From contig NZ_JANQIM010000001.1 of assembly GCF_028282165.1 (NCBI RefSeq), forward strand, positions 24,019 through 88,018: a DNA stretch of 64,000 bases, written 5' to 3'. Every line of letters starts with the position of its first letter. The stretch's first letter is position 1. Both the position numbers and the translations under genes were made by a program. The notes under the pieces were generated by a model, which did not search any database, was not told the origin of the DNA, and saw only the letters and a list, made by a program, of their open reading frames with translations. This DNA comes from Winogradskyella sp. (GTDB lineage: Bacteria; Bacteroidota; Bacteroidia; Flavobacteriales; Flavobacteriaceae). Positions 8,611 to 16,653 of the stretch are shown here, piece by piece.

Positions 8611-10587
8611 TTAATCACAGTCTTTCTCTAAGACTAAAATATCTTCTCCCCTATGCAGCTCCAACCTATTGTCTTCACATTCTACAACCAACCATTCACC
8701 TGTTATCTCTTGGATGTTTGGTCCTGCTACATTTGTAAAAGTCACAATAACGCCATCTTCTGATTGCGATGTAGTCCACAAGGCATCAATAGTTTGAGTA
8801 TCTGTATATATTACAACAATATTGTTGGCATCTTCAAAATCAAAATTCCATTCCATTAGATTATCGCTTCCGTTATAATTAACTGCATTCCATATACAAT
8901 CTAATAAATATGCATCTACTTCTTGTTCTGTACACCCACTGTTGTAATTACAGTCCTCAACAATTAATTCATGAGTAAATATTTCATAAATACTCGAATC
9001 TCCTGCTAGAGCAACTCTTGAATATATTAATTGAGGATTAGAGATATTAGTGTAAGGACTTATTAGTGCATTGGTTTCATTTTCTGCATCACCTAAGGTT
9101 ATGTAGAAGTTATATTCTACATCATCATTTGGGCAATTCGAAAAAATAAGATTCAAATCGAAAATCCCAAAACCATCTTCAATACCATCATCTTCATCAC
9201 AGACAACAAGACTATAATTATCAAAACATTCAAAATAATCACACTCATCTGTAATTAAATACACTGTAAAGATTTCAAAATTTCCACTTTCTGCTTCTAT
9301 TCTAAGATAAACTTCGCCTGCTTCCGACCAATAGGATTCTGTTTCTACAATGGCATTTACATTTGCTTCTGCATCTGCCTCGGTAACATGGAAAGATGCA
9401 CTAAAGTTGTATGGGCAATCTATTAAACCAATCGTATTGGCACTTAAATTAAATTCTGCAAGATTGTTTGGTCCTAAGCATTCTACAAGTTCAAAATCGT
9501 AAAAGCAATCAAAAACTTCGTCTTCTTCACCATTGTCACAATCTGACTCTAGTTCCATAGTAATAAAACCATTATCAGTCTCTTTTATAAATTCCAACTC
9601 ATCATCTTCGTCGCACTCATCTAATAACCACAGGCCATTAGCTATGGTAAAGGTTTGCAATCCCTCAATTATTAGTTTATACCCTAAATCAGTTTCTTGC
9701 AGTTCCCAATCTCCATCGTCAACTACTGTTGGATCTCCTGTAACCACGATTGATCCAGATGAACTAAACTCAAATTGAAGTGTATCGGATAAATTGTCAT
9801 CCGCATCATATATTTCTACTTCAAAAGCACATTCCAATAACAGTGCTTCGAGTACTTCAATATCGATGTCGCAAATATCATCCTCATCGCAATCATCTTC
9901 TGCAGCTTCTATAGCATTTGCTAGTTCTTGGTTAGAATTGACCTGTACAGTTTCTCCATTAGGGTATACTAATGTTACTGGGTAATTTAAGCTTACTATT
10001 AGTGCATTTTCATCATCTTCCAAGTCATCCAAAAAGTCATACAATGCTTCGTCACTTTCTATTGTAATAGTGTCGATAATACTAAACTGGGAATTAAAGA
10101 CAGAAAATGAAATCGGATAAACAAAATCCACACACTCAATAATATCTTCATCATCGTCTTCGTCTAAATAACATTCCTCTACCAAATTTTCAAGTTGTTC
10201 CTCATTCTCAATAACGATTTCTGTATAGTCACTAAAAACTATAGTAATAGGAAAGATGAAGTCAAAAAAGTCATCTTCGCTTTCGAATTCCTCAAACAAT
10301 TCTTCCAACGCTTCAATGTCCTCTAATGTTTCAATAACAATAGTGGTATCGCCTGCTATGATAGTAACGGGCAACTCTACAGAGAAGCAACTGGCTCCAT
10401 CCAAAATATCATCATAGGCTCCGTAATTGGCCGTGACATTAGCCATGAATGAAGCCAATTGGGAGTTGGGTTGGATGATTTCTTGTTCATCCGTTTCAAC
10501 AATACCTACTTCTTCATCTTGACAGGCAGAAAATGTTAAAAGGGCAAAAAAAGTATATAGTAATAACTGATTGATTTTCATTTTCAT
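8611..10587 (-). CDS. large acidic modular surface lipoprotein
   Basis: 658 aa from the ATG at 10587, which directly precedes a signal peptide. An upstream in-frame extension to 10623 has no signal-like start. The lipobox FSAC is followed by QDEE, resembling the acidic lipoprotein export signal of Flavobacteriia, so surface exposure is likely. Architecture: four ~35-residue repeats of the type (Y/F)P-V/I-T...T-I/V-x-I-x-x-x-x-EL (about 67-101, 109-139, 154-190, 198-229); a ~100-aa beta-rich domain with paired Cys (246-349); two modules of the flavobacterial CD-DG-FDL...DAE-NAL-PYTN type (360-448, 456-546); and a second copy of the ~100-aa domain (559-658). The protein is very rich in Asp/Glu. 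It is divergent from the sigma/FecR/TonB-receptor operon, so it may be the surface partner of that receptor. Function unknown. Confidence 0.85.
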   Translation of the reverse strand: MKMKINQLLLYTFFALLTFSACQDEEVGIVETDEQEIIQPNSQLASFMANVTANYGAYDDILDGASCFSVELPVTIIAGDTTIVIETLEDIEALEELFEEFESEDDFFDFIFPITIVFSDYTEIVIENEEQLENLVEECYLDEDDDEDIIECVDFVYPISFSVFNSQFSIIDTITIESDEALYDFLDDLEDDENALIVSLNYPVTLVYPNGETVQVNSNQELANAIEAAEDDCDEDDICDIDIEVLEALLLECAFEVEIYDADDNLSDTLQFEFSSSGSIVVTGDPTVVDDGDWELQETDLGYKLIIEGLQTFTIANGLWLLDECDEDDELEFIKETDNGFITMELESDCDNGEEDEVFDCFYDFELVECLGPNNLAEFNLSANTIGLIDCPYNFSASFHVTEADAEANVNAIVETESYWSEAGEVYLRIEAESGNFEIFTVYLITDECDYFECFDNYSLVVCDEDDGIEDGFGIFDLNLIFSNCPNDDVEYNFYITLGDAENETNALISPYTNISNPQLIYSRVALAGDSSIYEIFTHELIVEDCNYNSGCTEQEVDAYLLDCIWNAVNYNGSDNLMEWNFDFEDANNIVVIYTDTQTIDALWTTSQSEDGVIVTFTNVAGPNIQEITGEWLVVECEDNRLELHRGEDILVLEKDCD

Positions 10588-10687
10588 AACACTTGGAGCT
10601 TTGCAATTTTTATTATACAACAATCTTAGATTTATTTCCCCTACCCTCAGCTTAAAAAATTTATTTATACTTTGTGCAGCGAAAGTT

Positions 10688-11203
10688 ATGGGCCGACCTT
10701 TACAAGATCATATTTGCGAAGAGCATTTGTTTGAGCGTTTGTATAAAAAACACTCACAAAACCTTCATGATTTTCTCTATTATAAATTTGGTGATCATTT
10801 AAACCCTAAAGATAAGGTACAAGATGCCTTTATAAAGCTATGGCAAAACTGTGGAAAGGTTTCTCCCGATAAAGCAAAAAGTTTCTTGTTTACTACTGCA
10901 AACAATTTGATGCTTAATGCAGTGGCTCATCAAAAAGTGGTTCTGAAATATGAGAAACTCCCTCAAAAAAAGTCTACGAACGAATCGCCTGAGTTTGTAT
11001 TACAAGAAAAAGAATATCATAAAAAGTTACAGAGCGCCCTCGCTAATTTAACCGAAGCACAACGTGTCGCATTTTTAATGAATCGTATTGAAGGAAAACG
11101 GTTTAAGGAAATTGCCGCAATTTTGGATATATCCATAAAAGCGGTTGAAAAACGAATTTATGGTGCATTAAAAAAATTACGAGAAGATATCGACGGATTA
11201 TAA
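10688..11203 (+). CDS. ECF-type RNA polymerase sigma factor
   Basis: 171 aa from the ATG at 10688. The frame opens upstream at 10571, but that part overlaps the divergent gene and has no sigma homology. Region 2 is HLFERLYKKHSQNLHDFLYY...KDKVQDAFIKLW. Region 4 is LTEAQRVAFLMNRIEGKRFKEIA with helix-turn-helix ISIKAVEKRIYGALKKLRE. FecI-type factors are held by a FecR anti-sigma and switch on adjacent TonB-receptor genes. The FecR gene follows after 80 bp. A near-match to the Bacteroidota -7 box (TATACTTTG) lies about 15 nt upstream of the start. Confidence 0.93.
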   Translation: MGRPLQDHICEEHLFERLYKKHSQNLHDFLYYKFGDHLNPKDKVQDAFIKLWQNCGKVSPDKAKSFLFTTANNLMLNAVAHQKVVLKYEKLPQKKSTNESPEFVLQEKEYHKKLQSALANLTEAQRVAFLMNRIEGKRFKEIAAILDISIKAVEKRIYGALKKLREDIDGL

Positions 11204-11283
11204 AAGGCCACAAATTATGACCTACAGCTTTAGTAAGGGTAGGAATTTTTATCAATTAACTGTTATATAGGTGAAATAACATT

Positions 11284-12177
11284 ATGAACAGAGAGGAACT
11301 CATAAAAAAATGGTTAGACAATAACCTAAATGCTGAAGAATTAAAAGCCTTTGAGCAGCTAGAGGATTACAAGAGTTTAATCCTGATAGATAATGCCTTA
11401 AAGTCTTTTAAATCTCCTGATTTTGCTGTTGACAGTCATTATGAGCATCTAAAATCAAAACTTAAGCCTAAGAAAGCTAAAGTTAATTGGTATAAACCTC
11501 TATTAAGAATAGCAGCTATTTTAGCCCTTTGTTTCAGTGTATATTACTACACTACGACTTTAGATACTAAAGTCAATACCCAAATTGCAACACAAACTAA
11601 TGTAGAACTGCCAGATCATTCTTCGGTTGTCCTTAACGCTAATTCTTCAATAGCTTTTAATAAAAGCAAATGGACCAAAAACCGAGAAGTAAAACTAAAT
11701 GGAGAAGCATTTTTTAAAGTCGCTAAAGGCCAAAAATTTGATGTTATAACAGAGAGTGCAGTTATTAGTGTTTTGGGCACTCAATTTAATGTAAAAGAAC
11801 GTCATAACTATTTTGAAGTTACCTGTTTTGAGGGATTGGTAGGTGTAAAAGTGAACGGAGACGTCGTAAAATTAAATCCTAAACAAAGTATTAAAATAAT
11901 CGATGGGAAGTTACTTGCTAATGAAAAAGAAATCGCTGCGCAACCATCTTGGTTGCGTGGTGAAAGTAACTTTAAAAACACCCCTTTAAAACACGTTATT
12001 ACCGAACTTGAAAATTACTATGATATAAAAGTTACAGTTGATAAAGCAGATGCATTACGATTGTTCAGTGGAAGTATTACACACAAAAATCTAGATTTAG
12101 CATTGCAATCTGTTACAATACCTTTAAATTTAAGCTATAGTAAGTCCGGAACTTCTATTGTGTTGAAGCGTGAATAA
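11284..12177 (+). CDS. FecR-family anti-sigma factor
   Basis: 297 aa. The cytoplasmic N-terminal ~70 residues form a short anti-sigma region. One transmembrane helix follows (about 72-90, LLRIAAILALCFSVYYY), then the periplasmic FecR domain (about 97-190, QTNVELPDHSSVVLNANSSI...GEAFFKVAKG) and the C-terminal DUF4974-type domain (about 228-295, FKNTPLKHVITELENYYDIKV). It transmits the state of the outer-membrane receptor to the sigma factor. Its last codons overlap the GTG start of the receptor gene by 8 nt, indicating translational coupling. Confidence 0.94.
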   Translation: MNREELIKKWLDNNLNAEELKAFEQLEDYKSLILIDNALKSFKSPDFAVDSHYEHLKSKLKPKKAKVNWYKPLLRIAAILALCFSVYYYTTTLDTKVNTQIATQTNVELPDHSSVVLNANSSIAFNKSKWTKNREVKLNGEAFFKVAKGQKFDVITESAVISVLGTQFNVKERHNYFEVTCFEGLVGVKVNGDVVKLNPKQSIKIIDGKLLANEKEIAAQPSWLRGESNFKNTPLKHVITELENYYDIKVTVDKADALRLFSGSITHKNLDLALQSVTIPLNLSYSKSGTSIVLKRE

Positions 12178-14467
12178 ACATTTACTACGTGTAATCTTAT
12201 TTTTTTCAATAGTTGCCTCTTTTAGTTTAGCTCATAGCCAAAATGAGGAACCCATACCGCTTGTTCAAGTTCTTGAACAACTAGAAAAACGATATGATAT
12301 TAAGTTCTCTTACGAGGCTAAAACTATTGATAACATATCAGTACCTCCTCTAAACCCTAAACTCTCTCTAGAACAAGCACTAAACGAATTAAGTTATTTA
12401 ACGTCACTAAACTTCAAAATATTAGATAGCAGATTTATTGCCATAGTACCAAAGAACAACTCGGTTCAGCGTCTAGAGGAGGTCGTTGTGAACAACTATT
12501 TAACTAAAGGTATTTCAAAAACAAACAATGGTGCAATAGAGGTTGATGCTAATGCATTCGATATTCTTCCAGGTTTAATTGAACCTGATGTATTGCATAT
12601 CTTGCAGAATTTACCTGGAATTATTAGTGTTGACGAGCGCATCTCAAATATAAACGTTAGAGGTGGCACCAATGATCAAAACCTTATTCTTTATGAAGGT
12701 ATTAGAATGTATCAATCTGGTCATTTCTTTGGATTAATTTCCGCATTCAATCCTTATTTATCGGAAGAAGTAAGAATCTCAAAGAACGGTACTAGTGCGC
12801 TTTATGGAAACGGTGTTTCCAGCACGATTACCATTAAAAACTTAGATGAAATTGACAATAACTTTAGTGCTGGACTAGGCTCTAATCTTCTTAACGCAGA
12901 TGGTTTTGCAAAAATTCCTTTGAATAAAAAGATGGAGTTACAATTATCTGCAAGACGTTCATTTACGGATATTTTGGTTTCTACTACTTACGATGCGTAT
13001 TTTGACCGTATTTTTAGAGATTCTGAACTAAATACCTCTAATGATGTAAATACAGTTCTTGCTTTAGATGAGCGCTTTTTGTTTTATGATATTAATGCTA
13101 AGTTTTTGTACAATATCGATGCTACTTCAAAACTTCGTGTTAGTATGCTCAACATTTACAACAATCTCGATTACAATCAGATATTCTTAGATTCTGGAGA
13201 TAATTTTCAAGAAACTAGAAACGCCTTAAATCAAGTAAGCTATGGTGCTAGTGCAACATATTCTAAAACATTTAAAGATAACATAAATACATCTGCTCAA
13301 TTCTATTATTCCAATTATGATCTAGACGCTCAAAATAGTGACATCACTAATAACCAACTTCTCATCCAAGAGAACAAAGTAGAGGATTATGGATTACGTT
13401 TGGATATATCAAAAACTATAGACAATAATACCGAGCTTAGAGGAGGTTATCAGTTCAATGAGGTCGCTGTTACAAATTTTGAAGATGTCACCAATCCTAA
13501 TTTCACTAGTCTAGTAAAAGAAATCATTAGAACTCATGCCTTTTTTGGAGAGACCGAACGTTATTCAAAATCACGCAATACTTATATTCGCTTGGGTGCT
13601 CGAATCAGCTATTTTGAAAAATTAAAAGAGCTCGTTATAGAACCTAGATTTGCCTTCAACCAAAAAATATCTGATGCTTTTCGGCTCGAAATTCTAGGCG
13701 AACTAAAAAACCAATCCATTACTCAGATTATAGATCTACAGCAAGACTTCTTTGGTATTGAAAAACGGCGATGGCAACTCTCTAATTTAGAGGATGTACC
13801 GCTGGTTAGAAGTCAACAAATTTCATTGGGCATTAGCTACAATCAGAACAATTTGTTGATTTCCCTTGAAGGCTATTATAAAAATGTCGATGACATTACA
13901 GCGCAAAGTCAAGGTTTTCAAAATCAATTTCAGTTTGCAAATGATATTGGCTCGTACACCGTTACTGGTTTGGATTTTCTTGTTAACAAACGCTTCAACG
14001 ACTTTAGTGCTTGGTTAAGTTATACCTTAAGTGAGAATGATTATACGTTCGATACAATTAATGGCAGTAGTGCCTTTCCAAATACAGTAGACATCACTCA
14101 TGTCGCTAATACTTCTTTAACCTATAGTCTCAATAATTTTAAAATCGGTCTAGGGATTAACTGGCATTCTGGCCGTGCTTATACAACGCCTGCAGAAAAT
14201 CAAATCGACAACAATACTTTCATAGAATACAACAGTCCCAATGGCGAAAGATTACCAGACTATTTTAGAACTGACCTCTCTGCCATATATAAATTCAACT
14301 TGTCTAAAGGCATTAAAGCTGAAGCTGGTGCTTCGATATGGAATCTTTTTAACAGGTCTAACGTTATCAATCGCTATTATACATTTGATTCGGACGATAA
14401 CATCGTGGAAATTGACAATAGATCACTAAAATTCACTCCAAATCTAAGCTTTAGGGTAAATTTCTAA
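12170..14467 (+). CDS. TonB-dependent receptor with N-terminal STN signalling domain
   Basis: 765 aa, GTG start overlapping fecR. Signal peptide 1-23, then an STN (secretin/TonB short N-terminal) domain at about 30-93 (LVQVLEQLEKRYDIKFSYEAK), which in FecA/FpvA-type transducers contacts FecR. The plug domain is at about 125-230 (LPGIISVDERISNINVRGGTNDQNLILYEG) and the rest is a 22-strand-type barrel ending in FRVNF with a terminal aromatic. The CarboxypepD_reg-like domain usual in SusC-type receptors is not evident, and no susD gene follows. The ligand is unknown. The complete FecI/R/A-type set in one operon indicates self-regulated uptake. Confidence 0.93.
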   Translation: MNKHLLRVILFFSIVASFSLAHSQNEEPIPLVQVLEQLEKRYDIKFSYEAKTIDNISVPPLNPKLSLEQALNELSYLTSLNFKILDSRFIAIVPKNNSVQRLEEVVVNNYLTKGISKTNNGAIEVDANAFDILPGLIEPDVLHILQNLPGIISVDERISNINVRGGTNDQNLILYEGIRMYQSGHFFGLISAFNPYLSEEVRISKNGTSALYGNGVSSTITIKNLDEIDNNFSAGLGSNLLNADGFAKIPLNKKMELQLSARRSFTDILVSTTYDAYFDRIFRDSELNTSNDVNTVLALDERFLFYDINAKFLYNIDATSKLRVSMLNIYNNLDYNQIFLDSGDNFQETRNALNQVSYGASATYSKTFKDNINTSAQFYYSNYDLDAQNSDITNNQLLIQENKVEDYGLRLDISKTIDNNTELRGGYQFNEVAVTNFEDVTNPNFTSLVKEIIRTHAFFGETERYSKSRNTYIRLGARISYFEKLKELVIEPRFAFNQKISDAFRLEILGELKNQSITQIIDLQQDFFGIEKRRWQLSNLEDVPLVRSQQISLGISYNQNNLLISLEGYYKNVDDITAQSQGFQNQFQFANDIGSYTVTGLDFLVNKRFNDFSAWLSYTLSENDYTFDTINGSSAFPNTVDITHVANTSLTYSLNNFKIGLGINWHSGRAYTTPAENQIDNNTFIEYNSPNGERLPDYFRTDLSAIYKFNLSKGIKAEAGASIWNLFNRSNVINRYYTFDSDDNIVEIDNRSLKFTPNLSFRVNF

Positions 14468-14480
14468 GCTAATCTTTAAA

Positions 14481-14496
14481 TGCTTAAATTTAAGCA
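14481..14496. repeat. 16-bp perfect palindrome
   Basis: TGCTTAAATTTAAGCA lies between the TonB-receptor stop and the DinB gene. It has no loop and no T-tract, so it may be an operator-like site or chance. Confidence 0.3.
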
Positions 14497-14511
14497 CTAA
14501 ACTTTCTTTCT

Positions 14512-15057
14512 ATGACAGAACAAGAATTTTATAAACTAAGGTTTCCAATAGGCGAATTCGAAAAGCCCAAAACCATTACCCAAGAACACCTTAATGAATG
14601 GATAGCCTCAATAGAATCATTGCCTAACCGCATTGCGTCTGTAACAGAACATCTAAGTGATATAGAATTAAACTTTAGGTATAGGCCTAAAGGTTGGACT
14701 ATTAGACAAGTTGTGCATCATTGTGCCGATAGTCATATGAACAGTATTATACGATTTAAGCTAGCATTAACTGAAAGTAGACCAACAATAAGACCCTATT
14801 TTGAAGACCGCTTTGCCAAACTCATTGACTATTCAGAACCTATCGATACACCTATCTCTATTCTAAAAGGCGTACACAAAAAGCTTGGGGTTTTACTCAA
14901 AAGTTTTTCTGAATTGGATTTAAAACGAGAATTTATTCATCCAGAATACGGTAAGACTTACTCCTTAGAAGAAACCATTGGTGTATATGCCTGGCATAGC
15001 AACCATCATTTTGCCCACATAGAACAAGCCCTATATCATAAGGGAAAATTTAATTGA
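14512..15057 (+). CDS. DinB/YfiT-fold putative metal-dependent thiol transferase or hydrolase
   Basis: 181 aa, a four-helix DinB-like fold. The three-His metal site of the YfiT/BstA group is visible: His in RQVVHHCADSHMNS and the pair in AWHSNHHFAHIEQAL near the C-terminus. YfiT-type proteins include bacillithiol S-transferases, but flavobacterial members are mostly uncharacterised. It begins 44 bp after the TonB-receptor gene on the same strand and ends before a bidirectional terminator, so it could be in that operon. Confidence 0.85.
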   Translation: MTEQEFYKLRFPIGEFEKPKTITQEHLNEWIASIESLPNRIASVTEHLSDIELNFRYRPKGWTIRQVVHHCADSHMNSIIRFKLALTESRPTIRPYFEDRFAKLIDYSEPIDTPISILKGVHKKLGVLLKSFSELDLKREFIHPEYGKTYSLEETIGVYAWHSNHHFAHIEQALYHKGKFN

Positions 15058-15102
15058 GCTATAATCAAAAGAAATCATAAATTCTGACATTACATAAAAA
15101 CG

Positions 15103-15130
15103 AAAAGCCCAAAATATTTTTGGGCTTTTT
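15103..15130. terminator. bidirectional intrinsic terminator
   Basis: AAAAGCCCAAAA and TTTTGGGCTTTT arms around a short loop, flanked by A- and T-runs. It lies between the convergent DinB gene and the 432-aa exported protein gene and should serve both. Confidence 0.85.
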
Positions 15131-15156
15131 TATTAATCATTCTCTATCAAATGGGT

Positions 15157-16455
15157 TTAAGGCTTACCATTAGCAGTTTCCCTTTTTTCTCTTTGTTTTT
15201 GTTTTTCTATATTCTTTTTAATCTTTTCAATAGCAGACTCAATAGATTTATCCGGTTCAATTAGATTATACTCACCCCAAAAATCTGGATCTGAAAACCC
15301 AGAAATAGCATCAGTAATAATTACAGAAGGCCTTAGCTTTTCCTTATTTCTAATTTTACGGTCAGAAATGTTTATTTCCCAATCGGTAACCGCCATTTCG
15401 CTAGACAAGCTATATACTTTGTTGAACCATTGCCGTTTCTTATTGACCTTAAATCTTAAGTATAAGTTTGAATAACTATAATACCATTTATCACCCTTCT
15501 GTTTATAATCAACCTTATAACTGGCTTCTAAAGGATAAACAACCACACTACTAGGTTTTTTCTTTACCAATAGATTTTTACTCTTGTTTTTATTGCTCAA
15601 ATCCAACGTATAATCAGCACTGACCAAAGCCAGGGATTCTACATCTACAAATAGTTGTCCATTATAACCGTAATTAAGAGCTTCATTTTTTGGTGTAAAA
15701 TTAACAACATACACGCTTCTATTATTGATTGTTGACGGCGAAGCAAATGAAAAGCTGTAATTAGGAATAGTCTCATCGGTGAATATATACTCTGGGTATT
15801 TCATAATATCTAAATATATAGTAGAGAATGGACCTCCTTGAAGTTTTACAGAAACGGTATCTAAACGCTTATAATCTGTACTTTTTCTCGCCTTATTAAG
15901 TTTTATGGCATCTGGTACTGATGAGTTATTTGGGTATTTCATTACATTAACTACAGCTTCGGTTAATGATACATTTCTGTTACGGCGTTTAATAGTTTCC
16001 CTGTAAAACGCTGTCATATAAACCGACTCGTTTTGATGACTTTCATTCTTACTTTTGAATACTTTTCGCACCAGACTTTCTGCATCCTTAAACGCAGTAA
16101 GATTAACCGCAGCCAGCTCTGTCACAGCCTGGTACAATTCTATAACGTTATTCTCTTTGGATAATTCTGAAAGCGGTATAACACGTGTATTATAGCCTAA
16201 CAGAGTAACAACTACTTTTGAATCTAAGAAATCATTTGGAACTTTTAGCAAAAACTCACCCTCAGAGTTGGTAATTGTACTAATGTTAGTTTCATTAATA
16301 TTGAGGTTAACAGCTTCTAGAATCTTATTAGATTTGCCATCAACAACTTTTCCACTATACTCAGTAAAGCTTTCCTGAGCATTTAATGTAAAGTTCACCA
16401 ACAAAACCGCAATTAATACGTTGGTAAAAGATTTAAAAAAATTAAGTGTTTTCAT
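15157..16455 (-). CDS. exported protein with carboxypeptidase-like regulatory domain
   Basis: 432 aa. Signal peptide (about 1-26, ending in NAQ), then a CarboxypepD_reg-like beta-sandwich at about 32-115 (YSGKVVDGKSNKILEAVNLNI...TNSEGEFLLKVP). The ~300-residue C-terminal region begins FKDAESLVRKVFK and contains MTAFYRETIKRR, a pattern common in Bacteroidota envelope proteins related to DUF5686 but without a barrel of that length here. Probably periplasmic or outer-membrane associated; function unknown. It stands alone between two intergenic regions, and 16456-16653 holds no recognisable gene. Confidence 0.8.
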   Translation of the reverse strand: MKTLNFFKSFTNVLIAVLLVNFTLNAQESFTEYSGKVVDGKSNKILEAVNLNINETNISTITNSEGEFLLKVPNDFLDSKVVVTLLGYNTRVIPLSELSKENNVIELYQAVTELAAVNLTAFKDAESLVRKVFKSKNESHQNESVYMTAFYRETIKRRNRNVSLTEAVVNVMKYPNNSSVPDAIKLNKARKSTDYKRLDTVSVKLQGGPFSTIYLDIMKYPEYIFTDETIPNYSFSFASPSTINNRSVYVVNFTPKNEALNYGYNGQLFVDVESLALVSADYTLDLSNKNKSKNLLVKKKPSSVVVYPLEASYKVDYKQKGDKWYYSYSNLYLRFKVNKKRQWFNKVYSLSSEMAVTDWEINISDRKIRNKEKLRPSVIITDAISGFSDPDFWGEYNLIEPDKSIESAIEKIKKNIEKQKQREKRETANGKP

Positions 16456-16653
16456 CTGATCAATTTTTATCGTTCTAAGTAAGCCAGATGTATTTCGCCA
16501 ATAATAATGAAGTGAGTATCAACGATACTTTTTTGGCTTAGCTATAGCATAATTATTTAACAATTAATCAACTACTAAGATACGGAAAAAACACGGGAAG
16601 CTTCTAGGCCATAGTGTTAAAAATAGTATAATACAGTAGCACTATCGATAGAC

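Noticed and set aside
9533..9985. Ser-rich plus-strand reading frames opposite the acidic lipoprotein
   Set aside because: They are the antisense of GAT/GAA-rich Asp/Glu codons; no start context, family or independent signal supports them.
14481..14496. Terminator after the TonB receptor
   Set aside because: The palindrome has no loop and no T-tract, so it is reported only as a palindrome.
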